From NCBI RefSeq assembly GCF_014646155.1, contig NZ_BMMX01000048.1, forward strand, positions 1 through 38,983: a DNA stretch of 38,983 nt. Direction: 5' to 3'. How positions within the stretch are numbered: position 1 is the stretch's first letter; the number at the start of each line of letters is the position of its first letter. This document shows, piece by piece, positions 25,057-32,539 of the stretch. The stretch is from Mangrovihabitans endophyticus. Its GTDB lineage: Bacteria > Actinomycetota > Actinomycetes > Mycobacteriales > Micromonosporaceae. The translations under genes were made by a program, and so were the position numbers. The notes beneath the pieces were generated by a model. The model was not told where the DNA came from. It saw only the letters and a list, made by a program, of their open reading frames with translations, and did no database searches.

Positions 25057-27528
25057 ATGCCGCAGCGACTCGTGGTCATCGGCAACGGCATGGCCGGGGC
25101 TCGCACCGTCGAGGAGATCCTCGCGCGCGGCGGCGACTTCGCGATCACCATGTTCGGCGCCGAACCGTACGGCAACTACAACCGCATCATGCTGTCCAAC
25201 GTGCTGGCCGGCGTGGAGGACGAGTCCGGGATCTTCCTCAACGACCTGTCCTGGTACGCCGACAACGGCATCACCCTGCACACCGGGCGGGAGATCACCC
25301 GCATCGACCGGTTCGCCAAGGTGGTCTACGACGCGGACGGGACCGCCACCGGGTACGACAAACTGATCATCGCCACCGGGAGCCGGGCGTTCGTCCCGCC
25401 GATCCCCGGCGTGCACCGGCCCGGCCGCGGCTACCACCAGGGGGTGTTCGCGTTCCGCACGCTGGACGACACCCGCGGCATGATCCGGTACGCGCGCGAG
25501 CATCAGCGCGCCGTGGTGATCGGCGGTGGTCTGCTCGGCCTGGAGGCCGCCCGCGGTCTGCAGAACCACCTGCCGCACGTGACGCTCGTGCACTCCGCCG
25601 GGCACCTGATGAACGCGCAGCTCGACGAGCAGGGCGGCAACACCCTGCGGCGCAGCGTGGAGGCGCTGGGCATCGAGGTGATCACCGGCGCCTACACGAC
25701 CGAGATCCTCGGCAAGCACACGGTCACCGGGGTGCGGCTGCGCGACGGCCGTACCGTGCCCTGCGACGTGGTGGTGCTCGCCGCCGGCATCCGCGCCAAC
25801 GCCGAACTGGCGCAGACCAGCGGGCTGGTGACCGAGCGCGGCATCGTGGTGGACGACCAGATGCGGGCGCTGGACGAGCCGGACATCTACGCGGTCGGCG
25901 AGTGCGTGCAGCACCGCGGCGAGACCTACGGGCTGGTGGCCCCGCTGTGGGACCAGGCCCGGGTGCTGGCCGGGCATCTCACCGGCGCCGACCCGCACGC
26001 CGCCTACCACGGTTCCCGGGTGGCGACGAAGCTGAAGGTCGCCGGGGTGGACGTGGCCGCGATGGGCCTGAGGGAACCCGAACGCGACGACGACGAGACG
26101 CTGGTGTTCGCCGAACCGGCCAGGGGCGTCTACAAGCGGGTCATCGTCCGCGACGGGCGCCTGGTCGGCGCCACCCTCGTCGGTGACGTGCGCAAGGTCG
26201 CCTTCCTGATGCAGGCGTTCGACCGGGGGCTTCCGCTGCCCGAGGACCGGGTCGAGCTGATGTTCGACCTGGGCGCGCCGAGCGCCGAGGTGAGCGCCGC
26301 GGAACTGTCCGACGACGCCCAGGTGTGCAACTGCAACGGCGTCACCAAGGCCGTCATCCGGGACACCGTGCAGGCCGGCTGCAAGACGGTCACCGGGGTG
26401 ATGGACGCGACCCGCGCCGGCAAGGGCTGCGGCACCTGCAAGGGCCTGGTGGCGCAGATCGTCGAATGGGCGGCCGGCGGCGAGGTCGAGGAGGATCCGG
26501 CCGCGTCCTGGTACGTGCCCGGCGTGCCGATGCCCAAGCCGGAACTGATGCGTGCCATCCGCGAGCACGAGCTCACGTCCGTGTCGCAGGTGTTCGCCAC
26601 GCTGGCGCCCGGCGGCGAGGAGGACGCCAGGAGCAAGATGGGCTTGGCGTCGCTGCTGAAGATGATGTGGGGCGCCCGGTACGTCGACGAGCGCGACGCC
26701 CGGTTCATCAACGACCGGGTGCACGCCAACATTCAGCGCGACGGCACGTTCTCGGTGGTGCCGCAGATGAAGGGCGGCGTCACCACCCCGGCCCAGTTGA
26801 AACGGATCGCGGAGGTGGCCGAGCGGCACCAGGTGCCGATGGTGAAGCTCACCGGCGGGCAGCGCATCGACCTGCTCGGGGTGCCCAAGGAGAAGCTGCC
26901 CACGCTGTGGGCCGAGCTGGACATGCCCTCCGGGTACGCGTACGGCAAGAGCTTCCGCACCGTGAAAACCTGCGTGGGCTCCGACTTCTGCCGCTTCGGC
27001 GTGGGCGACTCCACCGCGCTGGGCATCGCCATCGAGGAGCGTTACCAGGGCATCGAGGGGCCGGCCAAGATGAAACTCGCGGTCACCGGCTGCCCGCGCA
27101 ACTGCGCCGAGGCGTACGTGAAGGACCTGGGTGTGGTCGCGGTCGAGGGCGGACGCTGGGAGATCTACGTCGGCGGGGCGGCCGGGGCGCACGTGCGCAA
27201 GGGTGACCTGCTGGCCACCGTGGACAGTCCCGCGGAGGTGATCACGCTGACCGGACGGTTCCTGCAGTACTACCGGGAGAACGCGAACTGGCTGGAACGC
27301 ACGTACGCGTTCGTGCCGCGGGTCGGGATTGAACGGATCCGGGCGGTCGTGGTGGACGACGCCGACGGGCTCGCCGACGATCTGGACGCGGCGATGGACG
27401 CGTCGGTGGCAGCCTACCGGGATCCGTGGAAGGAACGCGCCGAACCGGTGACGCCGGGCCAGTTCCGCACGTCGCTGCCGTTGACCGTGCTGCCGCAGGT
27501 GCCGGTGCGCGAGGAGACCCGGCCATGA
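25057..27528 (+). CDS. nirB: NAD(P)H nitrite reductase, large subunit
   Basis: Cytoplasmic enzyme of 823 residues reducing nitrite to ammonium with six electrons from NAD(P)H. The N-terminal half is an FAD/NAD(P)H oxidoreductase (VVIGNGMAGARTVEEI; second nucleotide site AVVIGGGLLGLEAARGL near 150). A BFD-like 2Fe-2S domain has C424, C426, C458 and C461 (CNCNG, CGTC). The sulfite/nitrite reductase half then carries the siroheme/4Fe-4S ligands C639, C645, C679 and C683 (TCVGSDFC, TGCPRNC). All ligands are present and the length is normal. Its ATG is one nt after the stop of the 115-residue gene, and its TGA overlaps nirD (ATGA). Siroheme-synthesis genes are not in the window. Confidence 0.97.
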   Translation: MPQRLVVIGNGMAGARTVEEILARGGDFAITMFGAEPYGNYNRIMLSNVLAGVEDESGIFLNDLSWYADNGITLHTGREITRIDRFAKVVYDADGTATGYDKLIIATGSRAFVPPIPGVHRPGRGYHQGVFAFRTLDDTRGMIRYAREHQRAVVIGGGLLGLEAARGLQNHLPHVTLVHSAGHLMNAQLDEQGGNTLRRSVEALGIEVITGAYTTEILGKHTVTGVRLRDGRTVPCDVVVLAAGIRANAELAQTSGLVTERGIVVDDQMRALDEPDIYAVGECVQHRGETYGLVAPLWDQARVLAGHLTGADPHAAYHGSRVATKLKVAGVDVAAMGLREPERDDDETLVFAEPARGVYKRVIVRDGRLVGATLVGDVRKVAFLMQAFDRGLPLPEDRVELMFDLGAPSAEVSAAELSDDAQVCNCNGVTKAVIRDTVQAGCKTVTGVMDATRAGKGCGTCKGLVAQIVEWAAGGEVEEDPAASWYVPGVPMPKPELMRAIREHELTSVSQVFATLAPGGEEDARSKMGLASLLKMMWGARYVDERDARFINDRVHANIQRDGTFSVVPQMKGGVTTPAQLKRIAEVAERHQVPMVKLTGGQRIDLLGVPKEKLPTLWAELDMPSGYAYGKSFRTVKTCVGSDFCRFGVGDSTALGIAIEERYQGIEGPAKMKLAVTGCPRNCAEAYVKDLGVVAVEGGRWEIYVGGAAGAHVRKGDLLATVDSPAEVITLTGRFLQYYRENANWLERTYAFVPRVGIERIRAVVVDDADGLADDLDAAMDASVAAYRDPWKERAEPVTPGQFRTSLPLTVLPQVPVREETRP

Positions 27529-27926
27529 CGGCCCGTCCGGCAGAGCCGGGTTCGGCGGCCGGCGTCTCGACCGCGGAGCCGGTGATTGTCGCCGCGCTCG
27601 GGGAGATCCCGCTGGGGGAGGGCCGCGCGTACGCCGTCGGCGACGCGATGGTGGCGGTGTTCCGGCTGCGGGACGGCTCGGTGCGCGCGGTGTCCGCGGT
27701 CTGCCCGCATCGCGGCGGACCACTGGCCGACGGGCAGATCGACCGCAGCGTGGTGCTCTGCCCGCTGCACCTCAACGCGTTCGACCTGACCACCGGATGC
27801 TCGCTGAGCGGGCAGCCCGACCTGACCGTCTATCCGGTGGCGGTGGACGACCAGGACCGCGTCGTGGTGTCCCCGCCGGTCCTGTCGCCGCCGGTCCCCT
27901 CGCCGGTCCCGTCGCCGGGGGACTGA
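27525..27926 (+). CDS. nirD: NAD(P)H nitrite reductase, small Rieske-type subunit
   Basis: The 133-residue partner of NirB. The Rieske-like cluster site is C60, H62, C79 and H82 (CPHRG, CPLHL), with the 16-residue spacing usual for Rieske proteins. The start overlaps the nirB stop in ATGA, so translation is coupled. The C-terminus ends in a repetitive Pro/Ser/Val tail (SPPVLSPPVPSPVPSPGD), encoded by slipped GC-rich repeats and not part of the fold. It is the last gene of the operon; the downstream 27949-27972 region contains an exact 12-bp tandem repeat. Confidence 0.94.
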   Translation: MTARPAEPGSAAGVSTAEPVIVAALGEIPLGEGRAYAVGDAMVAVFRLRDGSVRAVSAVCPHRGGPLADGQIDRSVVLCPLHLNAFDLTTGCSLSGQPDLTVYPVAVDDQDRVVVSPPVLSPPVPSPVPSPGD

Positions 27927-28332
27927 GCCGGCCGGGCCCGGTCTCGGCCGGTGTCGCGGGCGGTGTCGCGGGCCGGTGCCGGAAGCGCTCCGCCGATCAT
28001 CCAGGGTTACGCGTCCGCCCGGCCGGACCGGGCTCGGCGTTCCGGCCGACCCGCCGGGGGCCGCCGGCCACCCGGACGGGGCGGGGTCCCTCCGCACCGG
28101 CGGTCGATCTCGTGTCCGACACTGCACGCATGTCGGCCGTCACACACCGCAGGTGCGCAGTCCCGATGACGCGTCGCCTCCTGCGTCTTTCGGATCGGTG
28201 ACCGAAAACGTGCAAGATTCCCCATTATTCCTGGTTGAGAGCCACCTCACCTTCCCGCGTGAACCCTTGGCTGAATGCCCTTCGCCGCGGCTACGTTCGG
28301 CCGGTCCGTCAGCGCGGACCTCACGGTCGGTG
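27927..28332. other. Intergenic region between nirD and the riboswitch
   Basis: No supportable gene lies in these 400 bases. CGGTGTCGCGGG is repeated in exact tandem at 27949-27972. GC-rich inverted repeats right after the nirD stop may terminate that operon. At 28188-28207 TTTCGG and CCGAAA form an inverted repeat (TTTCGGATCGGTGACCGAAA), followed by the only AT-containing stretch of the region (to about 28232), where the promoter of the rpf gene most probably lies. Confidence 0.5.
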
Positions 28333-28562
28333 ACGCCGAGTCCTGCCCATCGACCGCTGGGACACCGAGTTTCGAAGGCAGGAGCGGGGGACCCACAGGT
28401 TCCACGACGGGCGGACGGCCGGATCATCCGGCGCGATCCGTGGCCGGGGATGCCGGCGCGGCTCGTGTCCGGGTCCACCGGGCGGGCGCTCGTCTCGGGG
28501 TGAAGCCGCAGCACGCGGCCGGGCCACCTCAGCCCGAACCCGACAGCTCACCTCGTAGGCGT
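28333..28562 (+). promoter_or_regulatory. c-di-AMP riboswitch (ydaO-yuaA type)
   Basis: Hallmark conserved segments appear in order: GGAGCGGGGGACCCA, GGGGTGAAGCCGC, and CCGAACCCGACAGCTCACC followed by TCGTAGGCG. The closing stem pairs ACGCC (28333-28337) with GGCGT (28558-28562). The ribosome site GGAGGG follows immediately (28563-28568), so folding of the ligand-bound aptamer could hide or expose it. In actinobacteria this class commonly precedes rpf and other cell-wall hydrolase genes and turns expression off when c-di-AMP is high. The exact outer boundaries are estimated. Confidence 0.9.
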
Positions 28563-28577
28563 GGAGGGTTCACATCC

Positions 28578-29234
28578 ATGGCAGAGATCCACAAGCGTGC
28601 CCGCGTGGCGCTCGGCATCGTTGCAGCGAGCGCGGCCGGCACCGCCGCACTGCTCGGACCGGCCTCGGCCGCCGAGGCCAAGTCCAGCGTCAACTGGGAC
28701 GCGGTCGCGCAGTGCGAATCCGGCGGAAACTGGAGCATCAACACCGGCAACGGCTACTACGGTGGCCTCCAGTTCAGCCGGAGCACCTGGAAGGCGTACG
28801 GCGGCACCAAGTACGCCAGCACGGCGAACCGGGCGTCTCGCTCTCAGCAGATCGCCATCGCCGAGCGGGTGCTCCGTGGGCAGGGCATCGGCGCCTGGCC
28901 CACCTGCGGCAAGCGGGGTGGCTCGTCGAAGCACTACAGCGGCAAGAACACCTCCGGCTCGTCGTCGAAGTCGGCCCGTCACAAGTCCAGCCGGCACTCG
29001 TCGAGCAGCCACTCGTCGAGCTCGCACCGCTCCTCCAGCAAGAGCTCGGTGAAGCGGAGCGTGACGGCCAAGTCGACCGGCCGGACCTACGTGGTCCAGT
29101 CCGGTGACACGCTGGCGAAGATCGCAGCGAAGCGGTCGGTGTCCGGCGGCTGGCGAGGGCTCTACCAGCTCAACCGGGGAGTCATCGGCGGTAACCCGAA
29201 CTTCATCCTGCCGGGTCAGCGGTTGTCCGTCTGA
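28578..29234 (+). CDS. Secreted Rpf-like peptidoglycan hydrolase with LysM domain
   Basis: The 218-residue secreted transglycosylase-like protein promotes growth resumption and spore germination by cutting peptidoglycan. It has a signal peptide (about 1-34, cleavage near ASAAEA), an Rpf domain (about 36-112, VNWDAVAQCESGGNW) with catalytic E47 and the C46-C110 disulfide pair, a Ser/His/Lys-rich linker (about 113-168), and one LysM domain (about 170-218, YVVQSGDTLAKIA through LPGQRLSV) that binds the glycan. ATG 28578 follows GGAGGG by 9 nt. The upstream riboswitch indicates control by c-di-AMP. The open frame extends upstream through the riboswitch but is not coding there. Confidence 0.94.
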   Translation: MAEIHKRARVALGIVAASAAGTAALLGPASAAEAKSSVNWDAVAQCESGGNWSINTGNGYYGGLQFSRSTWKAYGGTKYASTANRASRSQQIAIAERVLRGQGIGAWPTCGKRGGSSKHYSGKNTSGSSSKSARHKSSRHSSSSHSSSSHRSSSKSSVKRSVTAKSTGRTYVVQSGDTLAKIAAKRSVSGGWRGLYQLNRGVIGGNPNFILPGQRLSV

Positions 29235-29275
29235 GCCGGTGCGACACCACTGCGGCCGGGCATCCTGCGGGGTGC

Positions 29276-29330
29276 CCGGCCGTGGCCGGTCCCGGCGCCG
29301 CTACCGGCCGTGGCCGGTCCCGGCGCCGCT
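29276..29330. repeat. Perfect 27-bp tandem repeat with palindromic content
   Basis: The same 27 bases occur at 29276-29302 and 29304-29330, a 28-bp period with one spacer base. Each unit contains GGCCGTGGCC and GGCGCC, which are self-complementary. It lies 42 nt after the rpf stop and may act as a double-hairpin terminator, or be a recent slippage duplication. Confidence 0.85.
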
Positions 29331-29401
29331 GCGAGAGATCCGCACCCGGATATCGGCGGAAGTCACTTTACTGTCGCTGCCGGTGGTGGCAGCGTGACCG
29401 C

Positions 29402-31324
29402 ATGACGCGGAGACCTGCGCTCATCGTGGCGCTCACTGTGCTGCTCACCGGGGCGTCGGCGACGCCCGCCAGTGCTGCCGCACCGGCACCCTCCTATCAG
29501 GACCTGAACCCCGGCGAAGCGCCCGCGCTCACCGAGAAGGTCCCGGTCAACGTGGTATTCCTCGGGTACGAGCCGTCCCAGGTGTCCCGCTCGGGGTTCC
29601 TGTCCGGGCTGGCCCGCCGCTACGAGCCCGTAGTGCGGTCCCGGCTGTGGTACGGCGAGACCGAGAAACTCGGCATCACCTACACGTACGACTACCACGT
29701 CACCTACACCGACCGCGGTTACGAGAACCGGTTCTTCGCCCAGCTCGCCCGGCTCGCGCGCCCGGCGCCGCTGACGGCGTACCAGCAGGAGTACAACGCC
29801 CAGGAGAACAACGTCCTGGACGTCACCGACAACCACACCATCGACGCGCCGTCGGTGGAGAAATACCTCGCGTTCCACCCACCGGCCGGAGTGGACACCC
29901 GGCGTGACACGGTGGTGTTCGTCAACTGGTACGGGCGGCCGGACTTCCGCTTCCACGTCTACACCAAGACCGGCGAACCGGACCCGGACACCGGTTACGA
30001 CTTCGGCGTGCAACGCGACAGCCGCAAACTCATCGGCTGGGGCGGCACCACGGCCGACGACGAGGAGACCGGGTTGGGCGCCACCCGGCGCGTCTGGTTC
30101 CTGGACCTGTCCGCCGGTCCCGAGTCCAACATGAACAACTACGACGTGGACCACCCGGACGTGGACGGCGACGGCGAACCCGACTACCGCATGCCGGCCG
30201 CCTGGGAATACACCCCCGGCGGCTATCGCGCGCCCGCCGCGCTCACTTCGGACCTCGCCCTGCTCACCCGGTACGTCGCGGTGAACCTGCTGATGACCAC
30301 CTCGCCGCTGTACCCCGTGGAGCTGCCCGCGGACCTGCCCACGTCGATCAACATCGACAGCAACACGTACGAGGGCTGGCCGGGAGTGGACGCGTCGGCC
30401 GCGTACATCAAACCGGACCTGGTCGTCTCCGAGCTGTCCGAGCTGCGCTGGCGCAACCGGCTCGACTTCGACAACCAGGACCTGCCGTTCGACCAGCGGG
30501 CGCGGGAGTGCTTCCTGGGCGAGTTCGAGACGTACGAGCCGTGCTATCCGGACCTGGACTACCCGAGCGACGCCAACCTCTACCTGTACAACCGGGAGAA
30601 CCTGGCGCGCACCCAGGACGACGACGGGCGCGTGGACTACGAGCTGCCGGTCTTCAACTACGCCACGCCCGACTACGACACCCCGCTGGGGTACGCGGAC
30701 GACGACTGGACCACCGGCACGCAGAGTTACGTGTTCGCGTTCGTCTCACCCGGCATCGTCGAGGCCGGGTACGGGCTGAGCGCCACCCAGATCCACGAGG
30801 TGGGTCACCATCTCGGGCTGTCCCATCCGCACGACGGCTACGACAGCGCGAGCGGCCAGGACTACGAGCCGACCGGTGACCGGTTCTTCGCGTGGGCCGG
30901 CGACGAGAGCAACACGATGATGAGCTACATCGACCTGAACTGGGACTTCAGCCAGTTCGACCGGGACAACAGCGACCGTTGGATGACCGCGGCGTACTAC
31001 GCGGCGGCGAACACGCTGGCGACCGACGTGGCCCGTGCGCCGCGCGCTTCGCGGGCGGCGGCGGATCTGCGCGGGGCGGACGTGCTGCTGGGCCTGGCCC
31101 GGCAGGCGTTTGCGGCGCATCGTTACCGGACCGCGTACGCGCTGAGTGAGCAGGCATACGACCGGGTGGTGGCCGGCGCCCGGCACGCCGGGGCGGACCC
31201 GGCGTCGGCGGCGCGGACCATGGCGGCGCGGGCGGACCGGGCGCGGCGGGAGTCCGCGCAGGTGCACAGCCCGCACGAGTTCATCGACACGCTGGCACCG
31301 GACGGCAAGCGAAGCCGCCCGTGA
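29402..31324 (+). CDS. Secreted metzincin-type zinc metalloprotease
   Basis: The 640-residue exported protein has a signal peptide (about 1-25, ending TPASAAA). The zinc site HEVGHHLGLSH has H465, H469 and H475 as ligands and E466 as catalytic base; NTMMSY with M507 provides the Met-turn expected about 30 residues later. The long N-terminal region (about 30-440) is acidic and aromatic-rich and not a pro-domain I recognise. The C-terminal 100 residues are Ala/Arg-rich and helical. The family is therefore metzincin-like, but I cannot name the subfamily; a substrate is not predictable. ATG 29402 has only a weak ribosome site. Converges with the aldo/keto reductase gene across a palindromic terminator. 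Confidence 0.85.
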   Translation: MTRRPALIVALTVLLTGASATPASAAAPAPSYQDLNPGEAPALTEKVPVNVVFLGYEPSQVSRSGFLSGLARRYEPVVRSRLWYGETEKLGITYTYDYHVTYTDRGYENRFFAQLARLARPAPLTAYQQEYNAQENNVLDVTDNHTIDAPSVEKYLAFHPPAGVDTRRDTVVFVNWYGRPDFRFHVYTKTGEPDPDTGYDFGVQRDSRKLIGWGGTTADDEETGLGATRRVWFLDLSAGPESNMNNYDVDHPDVDGDGEPDYRMPAAWEYTPGGYRAPAALTSDLALLTRYVAVNLLMTTSPLYPVELPADLPTSINIDSNTYEGWPGVDASAAYIKPDLVVSELSELRWRNRLDFDNQDLPFDQRARECFLGEFETYEPCYPDLDYPSDANLYLYNRENLARTQDDDGRVDYELPVFNYATPDYDTPLGYADDDWTTGTQSYVFAFVSPGIVEAGYGLSATQIHEVGHHLGLSHPHDGYDSASGQDYEPTGDRFFAWAGDESNTMMSYIDLNWDFSQFDRDNSDRWMTAAYYAAANTLATDVARAPRASRAAADLRGADVLLGLARQAFAAHRYRTAYALSEQAYDRVVAGARHAGADPASAARTMAARADRARRESAQVHSPHEFIDTLAPDGKRSRP

Positions 31325-31327
31325 ACA

Positions 31328-31369
31328 CCGGCGTTCCCGCCCCGGCGCGCGCCGGGGCGGGAACGCCGG
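31328..31369. terminator. Bidirectional terminator, 42-bp perfect palindrome
   Basis: Two perfectly complementary 21-bp halves meet with no loop at 31348/31349. It sits between the stops of two convergent genes (31324 and 31377) and so can terminate both. Confidence 0.9.
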
Positions 31370-31376
31370 GTTCGGG

Positions 31377-32432
31377 TCAGCGGGACAGGTGCGGACCGAT
31401 CTGGCTCAGGTCCGCCGGGCCCAGCCGGTCCGCGCTCGTCTTCGCCTGATGCCAGAACGGGTACCGCAACGGCTCGCCGCTCACCTCGTCCAGCGCCGCC
31501 ACCTCGTCGTCGGTCAGGCTCAGGTCCGCCGCCGCCAGGTTGTCGCGGAGCTGCTCCGGCGTCCGTGCCCCCACGATCAGCGACGTCACGCCCGGCTTGC
31601 GCAACAGGTACGCCAGGGACACCTGCGCCGCCGACACGCCATGCGACTCGCCGATCTTCACGGCCGTCTCGATCGTGTTGTACAGCTTGTCCTCGTCGTG
31701 CACCGGCGGCTCGTCCCAGTCGGTCAGATGCCGGCTGCCCGCCGGGGCGTCCACGCCGCGCCGGTACTTGCCGGACATCAGGCCGCCCGCCAGCGGGCTC
31801 CACACCAGGATGCCCAGGCCCTGGTCGAGGACCGCGGGGACGATCTCCGCCTCGATGTCCCGGTTCTGCAGCGAGTAGAAGACCTGGGTGCTCGCGAACC
31901 GTTCCAGCCCGTGGCGCTCGGCGATGCCCAGCGCCTTGGTCATCTGCCACGCGGCGTAGTTCGAGCAGCCGAGGTAGCGGACCTTGCCGCTGCGCACCAG
32001 GTCGTCCAGCGCGGTGAGGGTTTCCTCCAGCGGCGTCTGCCCGTCCCACTCGTGCACCTGGTACAGGTCGATGTGGTCGGTGCCCAGCCGGCGCAGGCTC
32101 GCCTCGGCGGCCCGGATGATGTGGTGCCGGGACAGGCCGGCGTCGTTCGGTCCGTCGCCCATCGGCATCCGGGCCTTGGTGGCGATCAGCACGTCGTCGC
32201 GGGACTCGCCGAGCGCCTGGCCGAGGATCTCCTCGGAGAGACCGGAGGAGTAGACGTCCGCGGTGTCGATCAGGTTGACCCCCGCGTCGCGGGCGAGGGC
32301 GATCTGTTCCCGGGCGCCGTCCACGTCGACCTTGCCGACCGGGCTGGCCCATCCGGTGCCGCCGAAGCCCATGGTGCCCAGGGTGAGGGTGGAAACGCGC
32401 AGGCCGGTGCGGCCCAACTGGCGGTACTCCAT
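31377..32432 (-). CDS. Aldo/keto reductase
   Basis: The 351-residue cytoplasmic NADPH-dependent oxidoreductase has a TIM-barrel fold. The catalytic tetrad is D56, Y61, K86 and H127 (DTADVY, IATKA, YQVHEWD). LGTMGFGG near the N-terminus and the C-terminal cofactor-binding block SLIVGARTPEQLRDNL are typical of the YajO/AKR11-12-like group. ATG 32432 has AAAGGGG upstream at slightly long spacing. It diverges from the large glycoside hydrolase gene, from which it is separated by 107 nt. No specific substrate is indicated; a role with sugar-derived aldehydes is possible but unsupported. Confidence 0.93.
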   Translation of the reverse strand: MEYRQLGRTGLRVSTLTLGTMGFGGTGWASPVGKVDVDGAREQIALARDAGVNLIDTADVYSSGLSEEILGQALGESRDDVLIATKARMPMGDGPNDAGLSRHHIIRAAEASLRRLGTDHIDLYQVHEWDGQTPLEETLTALDDLVRSGKVRYLGCSNYAAWQMTKALGIAERHGLERFASTQVFYSLQNRDIEAEIVPAVLDQGLGILVWSPLAGGLMSGKYRRGVDAPAGSRHLTDWDEPPVHDEDKLYNTIETAVKIGESHGVSAAQVSLAYLLRKPGVTSLIVGARTPEQLRDNLAAADLSLTDDEVAALDEVSGEPLRYPFWHQAKTSADRLGPADLSQIGPHLSR

Positions 32433-32539
32433 GGTTGTCGACCCCTTTCTGATTCGCTTCCATCCTTCCCCGCACCCCGGATGTCATGCATGGGGTTCCG
32501 CCGATGTGATCTTGACTTCGGATGTGTGAGATTGTTCAA

